A DNA stretch of 64,000 bases from Butyricicoccus_A sp963588905. Lineage in GTDB: Bacteria; Bacillota; Clostridia; Oscillospirales; Butyricicoccaceae. The position numbers were made by a program, and so were the translations under genes. The notes beneath the pieces are model-generated. The model did not search any database. It saw nothing but the letters and a program-made list of their open reading frames with translations, and was not told the DNA's origin. Positions 7,376 to 16,336 of the stretch are shown one piece after another. Positions within the stretch are counted from its first letter, which is position 1. The number at the start of each line of letters is the position of its first letter. The DNA lies in the NCBI GenBank assembly GCA_963588905.1, contig CAVAJF010000031.1:1-64000 (forward strand). The letters run 5' to 3'.

Positions 7376-7447
7376 ATGAATTGTAGTCAACTTAAATACC
7401 CTTTGTAATCAATATTGAATCCTGTTTGATTTTAGGAGATGAATTGT

Positions 7448-10400
7448 ATGTCTAAGAAAATCGAAATTATGGACGGCAACCAGGCAGCTGCGTACATTTC
7501 TTACGCATTTACCGAAGTTGCGGGCATCTACCCGATCACCCCGTCCTCTCCGATGGCTGAGCACGTAGATGAGTGGGCAGCAAACGGCAAGAAGAACTTA
7601 TTCGGTCAGCCGGTACACGTTGTAGAGATGCAGTCGGAAGGCGGCGCATCCGGTACCGTACATGGTTCTCTTCAGTCTGGTGCTCTGACCACCACGTACA
7701 CGGCTTCGCAGGGTCTGCTGCTCATGATTCCGAACATGTACAAGATCGCAGGCGAGATGCTTCCGGGCGTATTCCACGTTTCCGCTCGTACCCTGTCCGC
7801 TCACGCACTGTCCATCTTCGGTGACCACTCCGACGTTATGGCAGTCCGCAACACCGGTTTTGCCATGCTGGCATCTTCCTCTCCTCAGGAGGTTATGGAT
7901 CTCGGTGCTGTCGCTCATTTGACCGCCATTGACCAGCGCATGGCATTCCTGCACTTCTTCGATGGCTTCCGTACCTCTCACGAAATTCAGAAGATTGAGG
8001 CGCTGGACTATGAGGATCTGCGTCCGCTGGTCAACATGGACTCTCTCAAGGCATTCCGCAAGCACGCGCTGAATCCGGAGCATCCGGCAACCCGCGGCAC
8101 CACCGTAAACCCGGACATCTTCTTCCAGTGTCGTGAAGCATGTAATACCAAGGTTGCTGCTATTCCGGACGCTGTTGAGCATTACATGAACGAGGTCGGC
8201 AAGATTACCGGCCGCCCGCACAAGCTGTTTGATTACTACGGCGCAGAGGATGCAGAACGCGTCATCATCCTGATGGGTTCCGGCGCAGAGACCGCTTCCG
8301 AAGCCGTTGATTTCCTGATGAGCAAGGGCGAAAAGATCGGTATGATTAACGTGCATCTGTACCGTCCGTTCTCCCCGAAGCACTTCTTCCAGGCTCTGCC
8401 GAAGACCGTCAAGAAGATCGCTGTTCTTGACCGCACTAAGGAGCCGGGCGCTATGGGCGAACCGCTGTATCAGGACGTCTGCTCCATCTTCAAGGAAATC
8501 GGCAGCGATATCCCGATTGTCGGCGGCCGTTACGGTCTGTCCTCCAAGGACACCACACCGGGCCAGATCGTTTCTGTATTTGAAAACCTGAAGCAGGACA
8601 AGCCGAAGAACAACTTCACCATCGGCATCGTGGATGATGTCACCCATACGTCCCTGCCGCGCGTAGAAGAGCCGAAGCTGTCCACCGACGGTCTGACCTC
8701 CGCAGTATTCTGGGGCATGGGCTCCGATGGTACTGTCGGCGCAAACAAGAACTCCATCAAGATCATCGGTCATGCGACAGACCTGTACTGCCAGGCATAC
8801 TTCGTATACGACTCCAAGAAGTCCGGCGGTCTGACTCAGTCTCATCTGCGTTTCGGTAAGAACCCGATCCGCTCCCCATATCTGGTAACCGCAGCAGACT
8901 TTGTTGCATGTCATAATCCGTCTTACGTTCATCAGTACGACATGGTTGCAGGCCTCAAGGAAGGCGGTACCTTCCTGCTCAACTGCCAGTGGTCGGCAGA
9001 CGAACTGGACGCACAGCTGCCAGCTACCATGAAGCGTGCTCTGTATGAGAAAAAGGCAAAGCTGTATATCATCAACGCCATTGACATCGCTCGCGGCTTG
9101 GGTCTGGGCAACCGCACCAACACCATCCTGCAGGCATCCTTCTTCAACCTGACCGGCGTTATTCCGATTGATCAGGCAGTTACCGAAATGAAGGAAGCGA
9201 TCTACAAGTCCTACTTCAAGAAGAAGGGCCAGAAGGTCGTTGATATGAACAACGCATCCATCGACCACGGCATCAACGAGCTGGTTGCTGTTGAGATCCC
9301 AGAGTCTTGGGCTACCGCAGAGGATGCACCGAAGGAAGAAAATGTACCGGAATTCATCAAGGAGATCGTAGCTCCGATGAACCGCCAGCAGGGCGATGCT
9401 CTGACGGTCGGTCAGATGATGAAGTACGGTTTGGAAGACGGCACTTGGCCGGCAGGTACTTCTCAGTACGAGAAACGCGGCGCCGCAGTAGAGGTTCCGC
9501 AGTGGGATATGACCGCCTGCATCCAGTGTAACCAGTGTGCGTATGTTTGCCCGCACGCTGCCATCCGTCCGATTCTGCTCGACGAGGCAGAAGCTGCAAA
9601 CAAGCCGGAAGGCTTCGATACCGTTACCGCAAAGGGCGCTGGTCTCGACAAGTACCAGTTCCGTATGCAGGTTTCCCCGTATGACTGCACCGGCTGTAAG
9701 AGCTGTGTCAATGTCTGCCCGATGAAGGACAAGGGCGCGCTAACTCTTGCACCGCTCGCTTCTCAGCTCAAGGAAGCTCCGAACTGGACCTACGCAGTAG
9801 ACACTGTTACCATCAAGAAGGACGCTGTCAATGCCAAGTCCGTCAAGAATTCTCAGTTCGCTAAGCCGTACTTCGAGTTCTCCGGTGCCTGCGCAGGCTG
9901 CGGCGAGACGCCGTACATCAAGCTGGTAACCCAGCTGTTCGGCGACCGCATGTATGTTGCAAACGCATCCGGTTGTTCCTCCGCTTACGGCGGCTCCACT
10001 CCGTCCTCTCCGTACACCACCGACAAGAACGGCAACGGCCCGGCTTGGGCAATGTCTCTGTTCGAGGACAACGCAGAGTACGCATACGGCTATCTGCTCG
10101 GTCAGGAAGCTGTCAAGACACAGGTTCTGTCCTCTGTAGAATCTCTGGTTGAGCAGGGTATCGCTGTCGATGCAGCCAAGGCTTATCTGGAGAAGCACGA
10201 CATTTCCGAGGAATCCCGCGCCGTTTCCGACGCACTGCTCGAGGCAATCAAGGACGACAACAGCGAAGCTGCTGCCTTCATCCGTCAGAACAAGGAATAC
10301 CTGAGCAAGAAGTCTGTTTGGGCATTCGGCGGCGACGGTTGGGCTTACGACATCGGCTACGGTGGACTGGATCACGTTCTCGCTTCCGGCAAGAACATCA

Positions 10401-10960
10401 ACGTTCTGGTTCTCGACACCGAAGTATACTCCAACACCGGCGGACAGGCTTCCAAGTCTACCGCAACCGGCGCAATCGCTAAGTTCCAGGCTGGCGGCAA
10501 GACCACCAGAAAGAAGGATCTCGGCATGATGGCTATGAGCTACGGCTATGTATACGTTGCTCAGGTCGCTATGGGTGCCGATCAGGCGCAGACGCTCAAG
10601 GCAATCCGCGAAGCAGAAGCATACGACGGTCCGTCTCTGGTTATCTGCTACTGCCCGTGCATCGAGCATGGCATGAAGCGCGGCATGGGTCTGTCTCAGG
10701 AAGCTGAGAAGGACGCTGTACAGTCCGGTTACTGGCAGCTGTACCGTTACAACCCGGATCTGGCAGAGCAGGGCAAGAACCCGTTCCAGCTGGATTACTC
10801 CAAGGAGCCGAACGGTGAGTTCCAGACCTTCATCAAGGGTCAGAACCGTTACGCATCCCTGAAGCTGTCCTTCCCGGAGAAGGCAGACGGTCTGTACGAA
10901 AAGGCAGAGGCAGATGCAAAGCATCGCTTCGAGACCTATAAGGAACTGGCTAACGACTAA
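7448..10960 (+). CDS. nifJ: Pyruvate:ferredoxin (flavodoxin) oxidoreductase
   Basis: A 1170-aa single-chain enzyme that oxidatively decarboxylates pyruvate to acetyl-CoA and CO2, reducing ferredoxin. It opens with the pyrimidine-binding domain (GIYPITPSSPMAEHVDEWAA), followed by the gamma-type domain, an 8Fe ferredoxin domain with CIQCNQCAYVCP and CTGCKSCVNVCP motifs near residues 690-760, and a C-terminal thiamine-diphosphate domain beginning CAGCGETPY, with GGDGWAYDIGYGG and a late CPC cysteine pair. The ATG at 7448 is preferred to the one at 7439, which lies within the AGGAGAT ribosome binding site. It has its own consensus promoter with two palindromic operators and a hairpin downstream. 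It is the central fermentative entry to acetyl-CoA in this organism. Confidence 0.98.
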   Translation: MSKKIEIMDGNQAAAYISYAFTEVAGIYPITPSSPMAEHVDEWAANGKKNLFGQPVHVVEMQSEGGASGTVHGSLQSGALTTTYTASQGLLLMIPNMYKIAGEMLPGVFHVSARTLSAHALSIFGDHSDVMAVRNTGFAMLASSSPQEVMDLGAVAHLTAIDQRMAFLHFFDGFRTSHEIQKIEALDYEDLRPLVNMDSLKAFRKHALNPEHPATRGTTVNPDIFFQCREACNTKVAAIPDAVEHYMNEVGKITGRPHKLFDYYGAEDAERVIILMGSGAETASEAVDFLMSKGEKIGMINVHLYRPFSPKHFFQALPKTVKKIAVLDRTKEPGAMGEPLYQDVCSIFKEIGSDIPIVGGRYGLSSKDTTPGQIVSVFENLKQDKPKNNFTIGIVDDVTHTSLPRVEEPKLSTDGLTSAVFWGMGSDGTVGANKNSIKIIGHATDLYCQAYFVYDSKKSGGLTQSHLRFGKNPIRSPYLVTAADFVACHNPSYVHQYDMVAGLKEGGTFLLNCQWSADELDAQLPATMKRALYEKKAKLYIINAIDIARGLGLGNRTNTILQASFFNLTGVIPIDQAVTEMKEAIYKSYFKKKGQKVVDMNNASIDHGINELVAVEIPESWATAEDAPKEENVPEFIKEIVAPMNRQQGDALTVGQMMKYGLEDGTWPAGTSQYEKRGAAVEVPQWDMTACIQCNQCAYVCPHAAIRPILLDEAEAANKPEGFDTVTAKGAGLDKYQFRMQVSPYDCTGCKSCVNVCPMKDKGALTLAPLASQLKEAPNWTYAVDTVTIKKDAVNAKSVKNSQFAKPYFEFSGACAGCGETPYIKLVTQLFGDRMYVANASGCSSAYGGSTPSSPYTTDKNGNGPAWAMSLFEDNAEYAYGYLLGQEAVKTQVLSSVESLVEQGIAVDAAKAYLEKHDISEESRAVSDALLEAIKDDNSEAAAFIRQNKEYLSKKSVWAFGGDGWAYDIGYGGLDHVLASGKNINVLVLDTEVYSNTGGQASKSTATGAIAKFQAGGKTTRKKDLGMMAMSYGYVYVAQVAMGADQAQTLKAIREAEAYDGPSLVICYCPCIEHGMKRGMGLSQEAEKDAVQSGYWQLYRYNPDLAEQGKNPFQLDYSKEPNGEFQTFIKGQNRYASLKLSFPEKADGLYEKAEADAKHRFETYKELAND

Positions 10961-10995
10961 CATATCCTTTCAAAGAAACATCTCCAATATCACTT

Positions 10996-11026
10996 CTGGG
11001 TGGGCTGTCAGTGGCAGCCCACCCAG
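10996..11026 (+). terminator. Stem-loop after the pyruvate:ferredoxin oxidoreductase gene
   Basis: CTGGGTGGGCTG pairs with CAGCCCACCCAG around a 7-base loop, 35 bases after the stop. No T-run follows, so it may only slow or process the transcript. Confidence 0.55.
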
Positions 11027-11038
11027 ATGCATCTCTGC

Positions 11039-11067
11039 TTGCAATTGATGGGTTTATCCGATACAAT
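11039..11067 (+). promoter_or_regulatory. Candidate promoter of the LUD-domain gene
   Basis: TTGCAA (11039-11044), 17-base spacer, TACAAT (11062-11067); the start would be near 11074, leaving about 28 bases before the ATG. Confidence 0.5.
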
Positions 11068-11101
11068 ACAGGCAGCTATTCAAGAAAAGGAGTTTTTGTC
11101 T

Positions 11102-11728
11102 ATGGATCTCACTCGTTTACAAAAAAACTTTGAACTGCGCGGCTTTTCCTATCGGTATTTTGAGACCCGCAGCGAGGCTGCTGCCTATCTGGCACAGCAG
11201 ACAGACGGAAAATCCGTCTCGTTCGGCGGCTCTATGACGCTGGATGAAATGAATCTGTACGACACCTTAAAGCCGCACGCGGATGTGCACTGGCACTGGA
11301 AGGGTGACGGCTATGTGCAGGACGCAGAGATATACATCACCTCCGCCAATGCCATTTCCGAGACCGGCGAAGTGGTCAACATCGACGGCGCAGGAAACCG
11401 TGTTTCTGCAACCCTGTACGGACCCAAACAGGTCTTTTTCGTGTGCGGCACCAACAAAATCGCACCGAATTTGGCTTCCGCCATCGACCGTGCGCAGAAC
11501 ATCGCCGCACCGAAAAACGCATGGCGTCTGTTCGGAAACACAGACGGCGACGCAGTCTGTGTCAATGCAGACGATCCGGTTCCGGCCTGTACCAAGGCTG
11601 GCGGAGACAAATGCTATCACTGCAAAGCACCGAACAGCATTTGCCGCGCCATTGTCATTCATCAAGGCCCGATGCGCTCGCAGGATCGCTGTGAGCTGAT
11701 TCTCATCGGAGAAGATCTCGGTTATTAA
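11102..11728 (+). CDS. LUD-domain protein (LutC/YkgG family)
   Basis: A 208-aa protein of the LUD family, named for lactate utilisation proteins. The N-terminal region (LQKNFELRGFSYRYFETRSEA) and the GGSMTLDEM segment match the fold; family members work with FeS/oxidoreductase partners or in lactate oxidation. The C-terminus carries a cysteine cluster, KCYHCKAPNSICR, seen in a stand-alone clade and possibly metal-binding. The ATG at 11102 follows AAAAGGAG by 9 bases. It stands alone between pyruvate:ferredoxin oxidoreductase and the convergent sigma-54 activator, with no lutA or lutB beside it, so a lactate role is not supported by context. Confidence 0.8.
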   Translation: MDLTRLQKNFELRGFSYRYFETRSEAAAYLAQQTDGKSVSFGGSMTLDEMNLYDTLKPHADVHWHWKGDGYVQDAEIYITSANAISETGEVVNIDGAGNRVSATLYGPKQVFFVCGTNKIAPNLASAIDRAQNIAAPKNAWRLFGNTDGDAVCVNADDPVPACTKAGGDKCYHCKAPNSICRAIVIHQGPMRSQDRCELILIGEDLGY

Positions 11729-11731
11729 GAC

Positions 11732-11764
11732 AAAAAATCAGCCTCTCCACACAGAGAGGCTGAT
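11732..11764 (-). terminator. Terminator of the sigma-54 activator gene
   Basis: ATCAGCCTCTC pairs with GAGAGGCTGAT (11737-11747/11754-11764); six Ts follow on the minus strand. It also lies just past the LUD gene and may act as a weak terminator for it. Confidence 0.85.
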
Positions 11765-11770
11765 TCCACA

Positions 11771-13495
11771 CTATTCCAAATCATCTCGCAGCTTTTGCAC
11801 ATCGATATGATACCGTTTGATGCGATACTGCAATTTTTGTCGGCTCATCTGTAAGATCCGTGCTGATTCCGAAATATTTCCGCCGGTCTCTTTGAGCACA
11901 CGGCAAATCGTATTGTACTCAATACCTTCTATCGTGCTGCCTAACGAATCCTTTTGCTTCGCCGGTTTTGACGAAACATTCTGTTGCGCAGAACCGCCGA
12001 TATGCTCCGGAATATATTCCGCCGTAATCATAGAATATTCATCTGGCAGAACATTCATAGCGTGTTCGACTGCGTGCTGCAATTCCCGAACATTTCCCGG
12101 CCAGTCATAGGCATAAAACAAGTCCAGTACCTGCCGGTCTGCGTCACGAATATTTCGCTCCAGCTTTTTATTGCACTGCATGATAAACGTCTTGACGAGC
12201 AGAGGAATATCTTCTTTTCTCTCGCGCAGCGGCGGAATCGTGATATTCACAACACCCAAACGATAGAATAAATCGCGGCGCAGTTTCTTTTCTTCCATTG
12301 CCTGATATGGCGGAATATTGGTATTGGACAGAACGCGCACATCGACCGAAATCTCCGTCGAGCCACCGACGCGGCGCACGGTTCCCTCCTGCAAAACGCG
12401 CAGCAGCTTCGCCTGCAATCCCATATTCATCGAATTGATTTCGTCGAGCAGAAGCGTGCCGCCATCCGCCTGTTCAAACAGTCCCGGACGGCGTTCCGCT
12501 CCGGTATACGCACCCTTTTCTGTACCAAACAGCAAGCTCTCCAGCAGATTTTCCGGAATCGCCGCGCAGTTGATTGCCAAGAACGATCCGTCTTTTCTTC
12601 GGCTGGCATTGTGAATGCTTTGTGCAAGCAGCTCTTTTCCGGTTCCGGTCTCTCCATATATCATAACCGAGGAATCAGATTTTGCCACCTGTTTGCAGCG
12701 CGACACCACACGATGCATGGGCTGGCTGATATGTACAATATCATCAAACGTGTATTTCGCTGTGAGCTTGCTCGCCGTATGACTCTTTCCCGGTTCCGCA
12801 TGATTGCGCAGCTTTTCCTGTAACTCTAAAATCTGCTTATGCAGGCTGTCCATCCGGCTCCAGTCCTCCATCACGCTGAAGCCGCCGAGAATCTGTCCGT
12901 TTTGAACAATCGGATAATTATTAGACACGATGTCTACATCTTTTCCGTATCGCGTGGTATAATACTGTCTGTGGTTGAGCTTCGGCTTGCGCGTGCGAAT
13001 GACCTCCGGCACATTGTTTTTGCTGCCGTCCCGCATTTGATAGACATCCTCTGTGCGCTCGCCGCGAATGTCTCGCAAATCCATGGATTCCATGCGAACA
13101 CCGGCATCGTTCAAAAACAAAATGCGGTTCTCCGCATCACAGACAAACAGCGCTTCCGACAGCTGATTGACCACATGCAGCAAAATATCCTGCATCGCCT
13201 GTGCTGTCGCATTCCGAAATACAACAAACTGAGTGCCGGACGGCAAATGTTCTACCGCCGGTGTGGGACAGCGCAGCAGATATTCACCAAATACGATGTT
13301 TGCATAAATCGGCTTTTCCGATTCCATGCTGAGCGGCAGCGCAATTTCTGACAGCAGCTTTCCCTCCAACTGACCGTCTCCATGCAACAGCACATCTCCC
13401 GTTTGATTGACAGCTACAATGCGGCTGTCCGCCTCCATGACGAGTGCACCCAGCCCACACTGAGACAACATCTCCATGGTTTCTCGATATTCCAT
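11771..13495 (-). CDS. Sigma-54-dependent transcriptional activator (PAS-AAA+-HTH)
   Basis: A 574-aa enhancer-binding protein. Residues 1-90 look like one PAS-type sensor and about 105-215 a second (NQLSEALFVCDAENRILFLNDAG). The AAA+ domain spans about 250-490, with Walker A GETGTGKE (281-288), the sigma-54-contact loop GAYTGA (328-333, usually GAFTGA), Walker B GGTLLLDEI and the arginine-finger region; a Fis-type HTH is at about 539-562. It would hydrolyse ATP to open RpoN promoters in response to a ligand or redox signal sensed by the PAS domains. The ATG at 13495 follows an AAAGGA site. It is divergent from rpoN. The only clear -24/-12 promoter I found in the window is that of the GRE, making it a plausible target. 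Confidence 0.93.
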   Translation of the reverse strand: MEYRETMEMLSQCGLGALVMEADSRIVAVNQTGDVLLHGDGQLEGKLLSEIALPLSMESEKPIYANIVFGEYLLRCPTPAVEHLPSGTQFVVFRNATAQAMQDILLHVVNQLSEALFVCDAENRILFLNDAGVRMESMDLRDIRGERTEDVYQMRDGSKNNVPEVIRTRKPKLNHRQYYTTRYGKDVDIVSNNYPIVQNGQILGGFSVMEDWSRMDSLHKQILELQEKLRNHAEPGKSHTASKLTAKYTFDDIVHISQPMHRVVSRCKQVAKSDSSVMIYGETGTGKELLAQSIHNASRRKDGSFLAINCAAIPENLLESLLFGTEKGAYTGAERRPGLFEQADGGTLLLDEINSMNMGLQAKLLRVLQEGTVRRVGGSTEISVDVRVLSNTNIPPYQAMEEKKLRRDLFYRLGVVNITIPPLRERKEDIPLLVKTFIMQCNKKLERNIRDADRQVLDLFYAYDWPGNVRELQHAVEHAMNVLPDEYSMITAEYIPEHIGGSAQQNVSSKPAKQKDSLGSTIEGIEYNTICRVLKETGGNISESARILQMSRQKLQYRIKRYHIDVQKLRDDLE

Positions 13496-13585
13496 GTTTC
13501 TTGTTTCCTTTCTCTTTTGTGATCGTCTGATCTCTTGTTTTATTTTACAACAAAATCCTCTATTTTTCAATTCTTAAAGGAAAGG

Positions 13586-14914
13586 ATGGTAGTATTTGTG
13601 GAACTTACCCTGACACAAAAGCAGGGATTATCCCCTGCCATGCAAACCTCGATGCACCTGCTGCAAATGAACAATTTGCAGCTTCGAACATATATCTCCG
13701 ATCTCATGTACCGAAACCCCGTTGTTGAGCTGGAATGTCCGGAGATTGACTTTCAGGCCAACCCATTTGAACGAAGCCGCGGGGTGCGAAGCAATCATCT
13801 CTCTGACCAGCAGGACGAGCAGGATGACGCGCCCATGGAACGTTCCGCAGAGCAAGACCCACTGCATGATTTATTTCTGCAAAGTGCTGCTTTGGATCTC
13901 AAGCAGAGCGACGCCGAAATCCTTCGATACTTAATTCTTTCTCTCGACGAAAATGGCTTTTTGACAGAATCCATCTCCGAATCCGCAAGCATCTTGCACA
14001 TTTCGGAATCGCAAGTACAGACCAATGTACAGCGGCTGCAATCCATGGAGCCTGCGGGCATCGGTGCTGCCAATCTGAGCGAATGTCTCGTGCTGCAGCT
14101 TGAACGTCTGACACCGGTCAATGCCGTCGCTGTACAAATTGCCACTTCCCATCTCGACGAGCTTGCCAAGCAGCAAACCGGCACCATTGCCAAAGCACTG
14201 GGCGTGACACGTACAGAAGTGCACGAAGCGTGCGAACTGATTCGCACCTTAAATCCCCGTCCTATGAACGGATTAGGCGCGTGCAGCGAAACGCCGTATA
14301 TCTTACCGGATTTTTATATCACAGAGGAAAACGGCGAGCTGCATCTCATGATGAACGATTACTATCTGCCCAAAATTACGATTGATCCGGTGTATCAGCA
14401 GATTCTGCAATCGGATATGCTAGATAAATCTGACCAAGAATATATCCAGAAGAATTATAAAGAGGCGACAGAAGTCGTCAACTTTATTTCGTATAGAAAA
14501 AGCACCATGCAAAAAGTCATGCAGTATATCCTGCGTGCACAAAAGGCATTTTTCCTGTCCGGCCCCGGATACCGAACCGCGATGAACAATGCAGAAATTG
14601 CCGCCGCTTTGGATTTACACGAATCCACCATCAGCCGCGCTGTGACGGGAAAATTTTTCGAGTGCAAATGGGGTGTTTTTCCCCTGCGCTCCCTGTTTAC
14701 TCACCGCATTCACGAATCGGATACCGACCAAGTGATGCTGCAGCTGCAGGAGCTCATCGCAGCCGAGCCAAAAGGCGCCGCCTACAGCGATCAGCAGCTC
14801 GCAGACATGCTGTCCAAGGAAGGGATGCAGATTGCTCGCCGCACCGTCGTCAAATATCGACAGAAGCTCGGCATCCCAACCTCTCGCCAGCGAAACGCAC
14901 AAAAGCGCGCATAA
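13586..14914 (+). CDS. rpoN: RNA polymerase sigma-54 factor
   Basis: A 442-aa alternative sigma factor recognising -24/-12 promoters. The glutamine/leucine-rich activator-interaction Region I is at the N-terminus (LTLTQKQGLSPAMQTSMHLL), followed by an acidic Region II, the core-binding domain (about 95-240), a HTH (EIAAALDLHESTISRAVTGKF) and the RpoN box ARRTVVKYR at 417-425. The ATG at 13586 has TAAAGG 5 bases upstream; an in-frame GTG at 13598 is an alternative start. It is divergent from the sigma-54 activator, with 90 bp between start codons, so this is a paired sigma-54 system rather than the usual housekeeping location. Confidence 0.96.
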   Translation: MVVFVELTLTQKQGLSPAMQTSMHLLQMNNLQLRTYISDLMYRNPVVELECPEIDFQANPFERSRGVRSNHLSDQQDEQDDAPMERSAEQDPLHDLFLQSAALDLKQSDAEILRYLILSLDENGFLTESISESASILHISESQVQTNVQRLQSMEPAGIGAANLSECLVLQLERLTPVNAVAVQIATSHLDELAKQQTGTIAKALGVTRTEVHEACELIRTLNPRPMNGLGACSETPYILPDFYITEENGELHLMMNDYYLPKITIDPVYQQILQSDMLDKSDQEYIQKNYKEATEVVNFISYRKSTMQKVMQYILRAQKAFFLSGPGYRTAMNNAEIAAALDLHESTISRAVTGKFFECKWGVFPLRSLFTHRIHESDTDQVMLQLQELIAAEPKGAAYSDQQLADMLSKEGMQIARRTVVKYRQKLGIPTSRQRNAQKRA

Positions 14915-14927
14915 CATACATAGCAAA

Positions 14928-14955
14928 AAGCGCAGACAGGACTTGTCTGCGCTTT
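14928..14955. terminator. Bidirectional terminator between rpoN and the SLH peptidase gene
   Basis: AAAGCGCAGACA pairs with TGTCTGCGCTTT around a short loop. The minus strand ends in TTTTT and the plus strand in a short T-run, so it serves the two convergent genes. Confidence 0.85.
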
Positions 14956-14974
14956 CCTTGTATATTTCTCGCCG

Positions 14975-16162
14975 TCACGTACCAAAATAGGAGAAATGCA
15001 TATAATCCTTTGAATTTCTAAACGTGCCGCCCCACCGGAATCCGTATTTCTCAAAGGTCTTTACCACAATGCCGTCTGCCGGAATGGAATACGGATCTTC
15101 GTTCGGTTTCCAGTATTTTCCGACGATTGCCGTGCCGTCATTTTTGCACTGGTAGTTTTCATTTGGATTGATGTCCAGCGCTGTGCCTAAGCAATGCTCG
15201 GACGAGGAAGTATCTCCGCGCCAGTTGTATCCGCCGATAGAATAAATCGGGAATCGCTCACCGCTGTCATAAATTTCTTGGAAGATATGCTCCATGCTTC
15301 CTGCCAGCTCTTTATGTATTTGTACGTCTATCGTGCTGCTGTACTTTTTGCCGTTGGCATCCAATTTCCAAACCGGCACGCGCACCCACGTCTGATTCGC
15401 TTCCGCCGTCTGGCTGTTCGGATAACGATAGCTATCCACGATATGACCGAAGATACGGAATTCCCGCTCTTCCTCAGATTCCTCTGCACTGGTCAAATAT
15501 GCGATAGTCGGTGTTGTCAAATAGTGCTGAAACATCGTTGCCGCTTCTGCCCGCAGGGCATTGCCGAGCGGATTGATGCAGTTGTTATCGGTTCCGCTCA
15601 TGACTTTTTGATGTACTGCCCACAAAATCGCATTTTTTGCCCAGTCGTCCACTTGATCTGCATCGGAGAAGTACAGCTTGCCGCCGATATACGGCTGTCC
15701 GGCATCGCGGTACAAAAACATCGCCAGCTCTTCACGCGTCACCTCTCGTTCCGGCTCAAATTTTCCGTCTCCGACGCCGCTCGCCTTTCCGTTTGCATAT
15801 GCCCACTGCACCGCTTCAAAATACCACTGATCCGGCTGTACATCGGAAAATACCGGCGTTTCACTGCCCATTGTTCCCAAATTATCCGTTTCTTTTGCCT
15901 GATTGTACAGAATCTGTGCCACCATGCCGCGCGTCATGGAATCATACGGCGAAAATGTTGTCTCCGATGTTCCCTGCATGATACCATTTTCATACGCATA
16001 CTGCACAAACGGGCAGAACCAGTCCTGCGCACACACATCGTCAAAAACCTCTTCTGCTTTTCCCTTGCTCTGCTCTGTGCTCTGCGCAAATGCCGGTACG
16101 CCGCCTGCGAGCAGGCTCAGAGACAAAGCAACCGCCACACCTCTTTTTCTAAAGTTGTTCAT
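14975..16162 (-). CDS. SLH-domain surface M15 (VanY-like) D-Ala-D-Ala peptidase
   Basis: A 395-aa exported protein: signal peptide (about 1-28, ending AFA), three S-layer-homology repeats (about 40-220; for example FSDADQVDDWAKNAILWAV) that would bind secondary wall polymer, then a C-terminal M15-type peptidase domain with SSEHCLGTALDINPNE (metal-binding His and Asp) and KDYMHFSYF (catalytic-region His). It probably trims peptidoglycan stem peptides while anchored at the cell surface. The ATG at 16162 is taken; an in-frame GTG at 16171 is possible. The gene stands alone between terminators. Confidence 0.85.
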   Translation of the reverse strand: MNNFRKRGVAVALSLSLLAGGVPAFAQSTEQSKGKAEEVFDDVCAQDWFCPFVQYAYENGIMQGTSETTFSPYDSMTRGMVAQILYNQAKETDNLGTMGSETPVFSDVQPDQWYFEAVQWAYANGKASGVGDGKFEPEREVTREELAMFLYRDAGQPYIGGKLYFSDADQVDDWAKNAILWAVHQKVMSGTDNNCINPLGNALRAEAATMFQHYLTTPTIAYLTSAEESEEEREFRIFGHIVDSYRYPNSQTAEANQTWVRVPVWKLDANGKKYSSTIDVQIHKELAGSMEHIFQEIYDSGERFPIYSIGGYNWRGDTSSSEHCLGTALDINPNENYQCKNDGTAIVGKYWKPNEDPYSIPADGIVVKTFEKYGFRWGGTFRNSKDYMHFSYFGT

Positions 16163-16336
16163 AGCAAACACTCACTTTCTATTTTGCCTCTATGCAAACC
16201 TATAGCTTTATTATACGGGATTCTATATCACCTCACAAGCGAATCCTTCGTTATTTTTCCGATAGAAGCTGTTTTTTTTACCGAAACATGGTATAGTATA
16301 GGCAGGTGTATTGATTCATCAGAGGAGTATCATCGC

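Noticed and set aside
11102..11728. Lactate utilisation operon
   Set aside because: The LUD protein stands alone without lutA/lutB or a lactate permease, so the lactate link is not supported.
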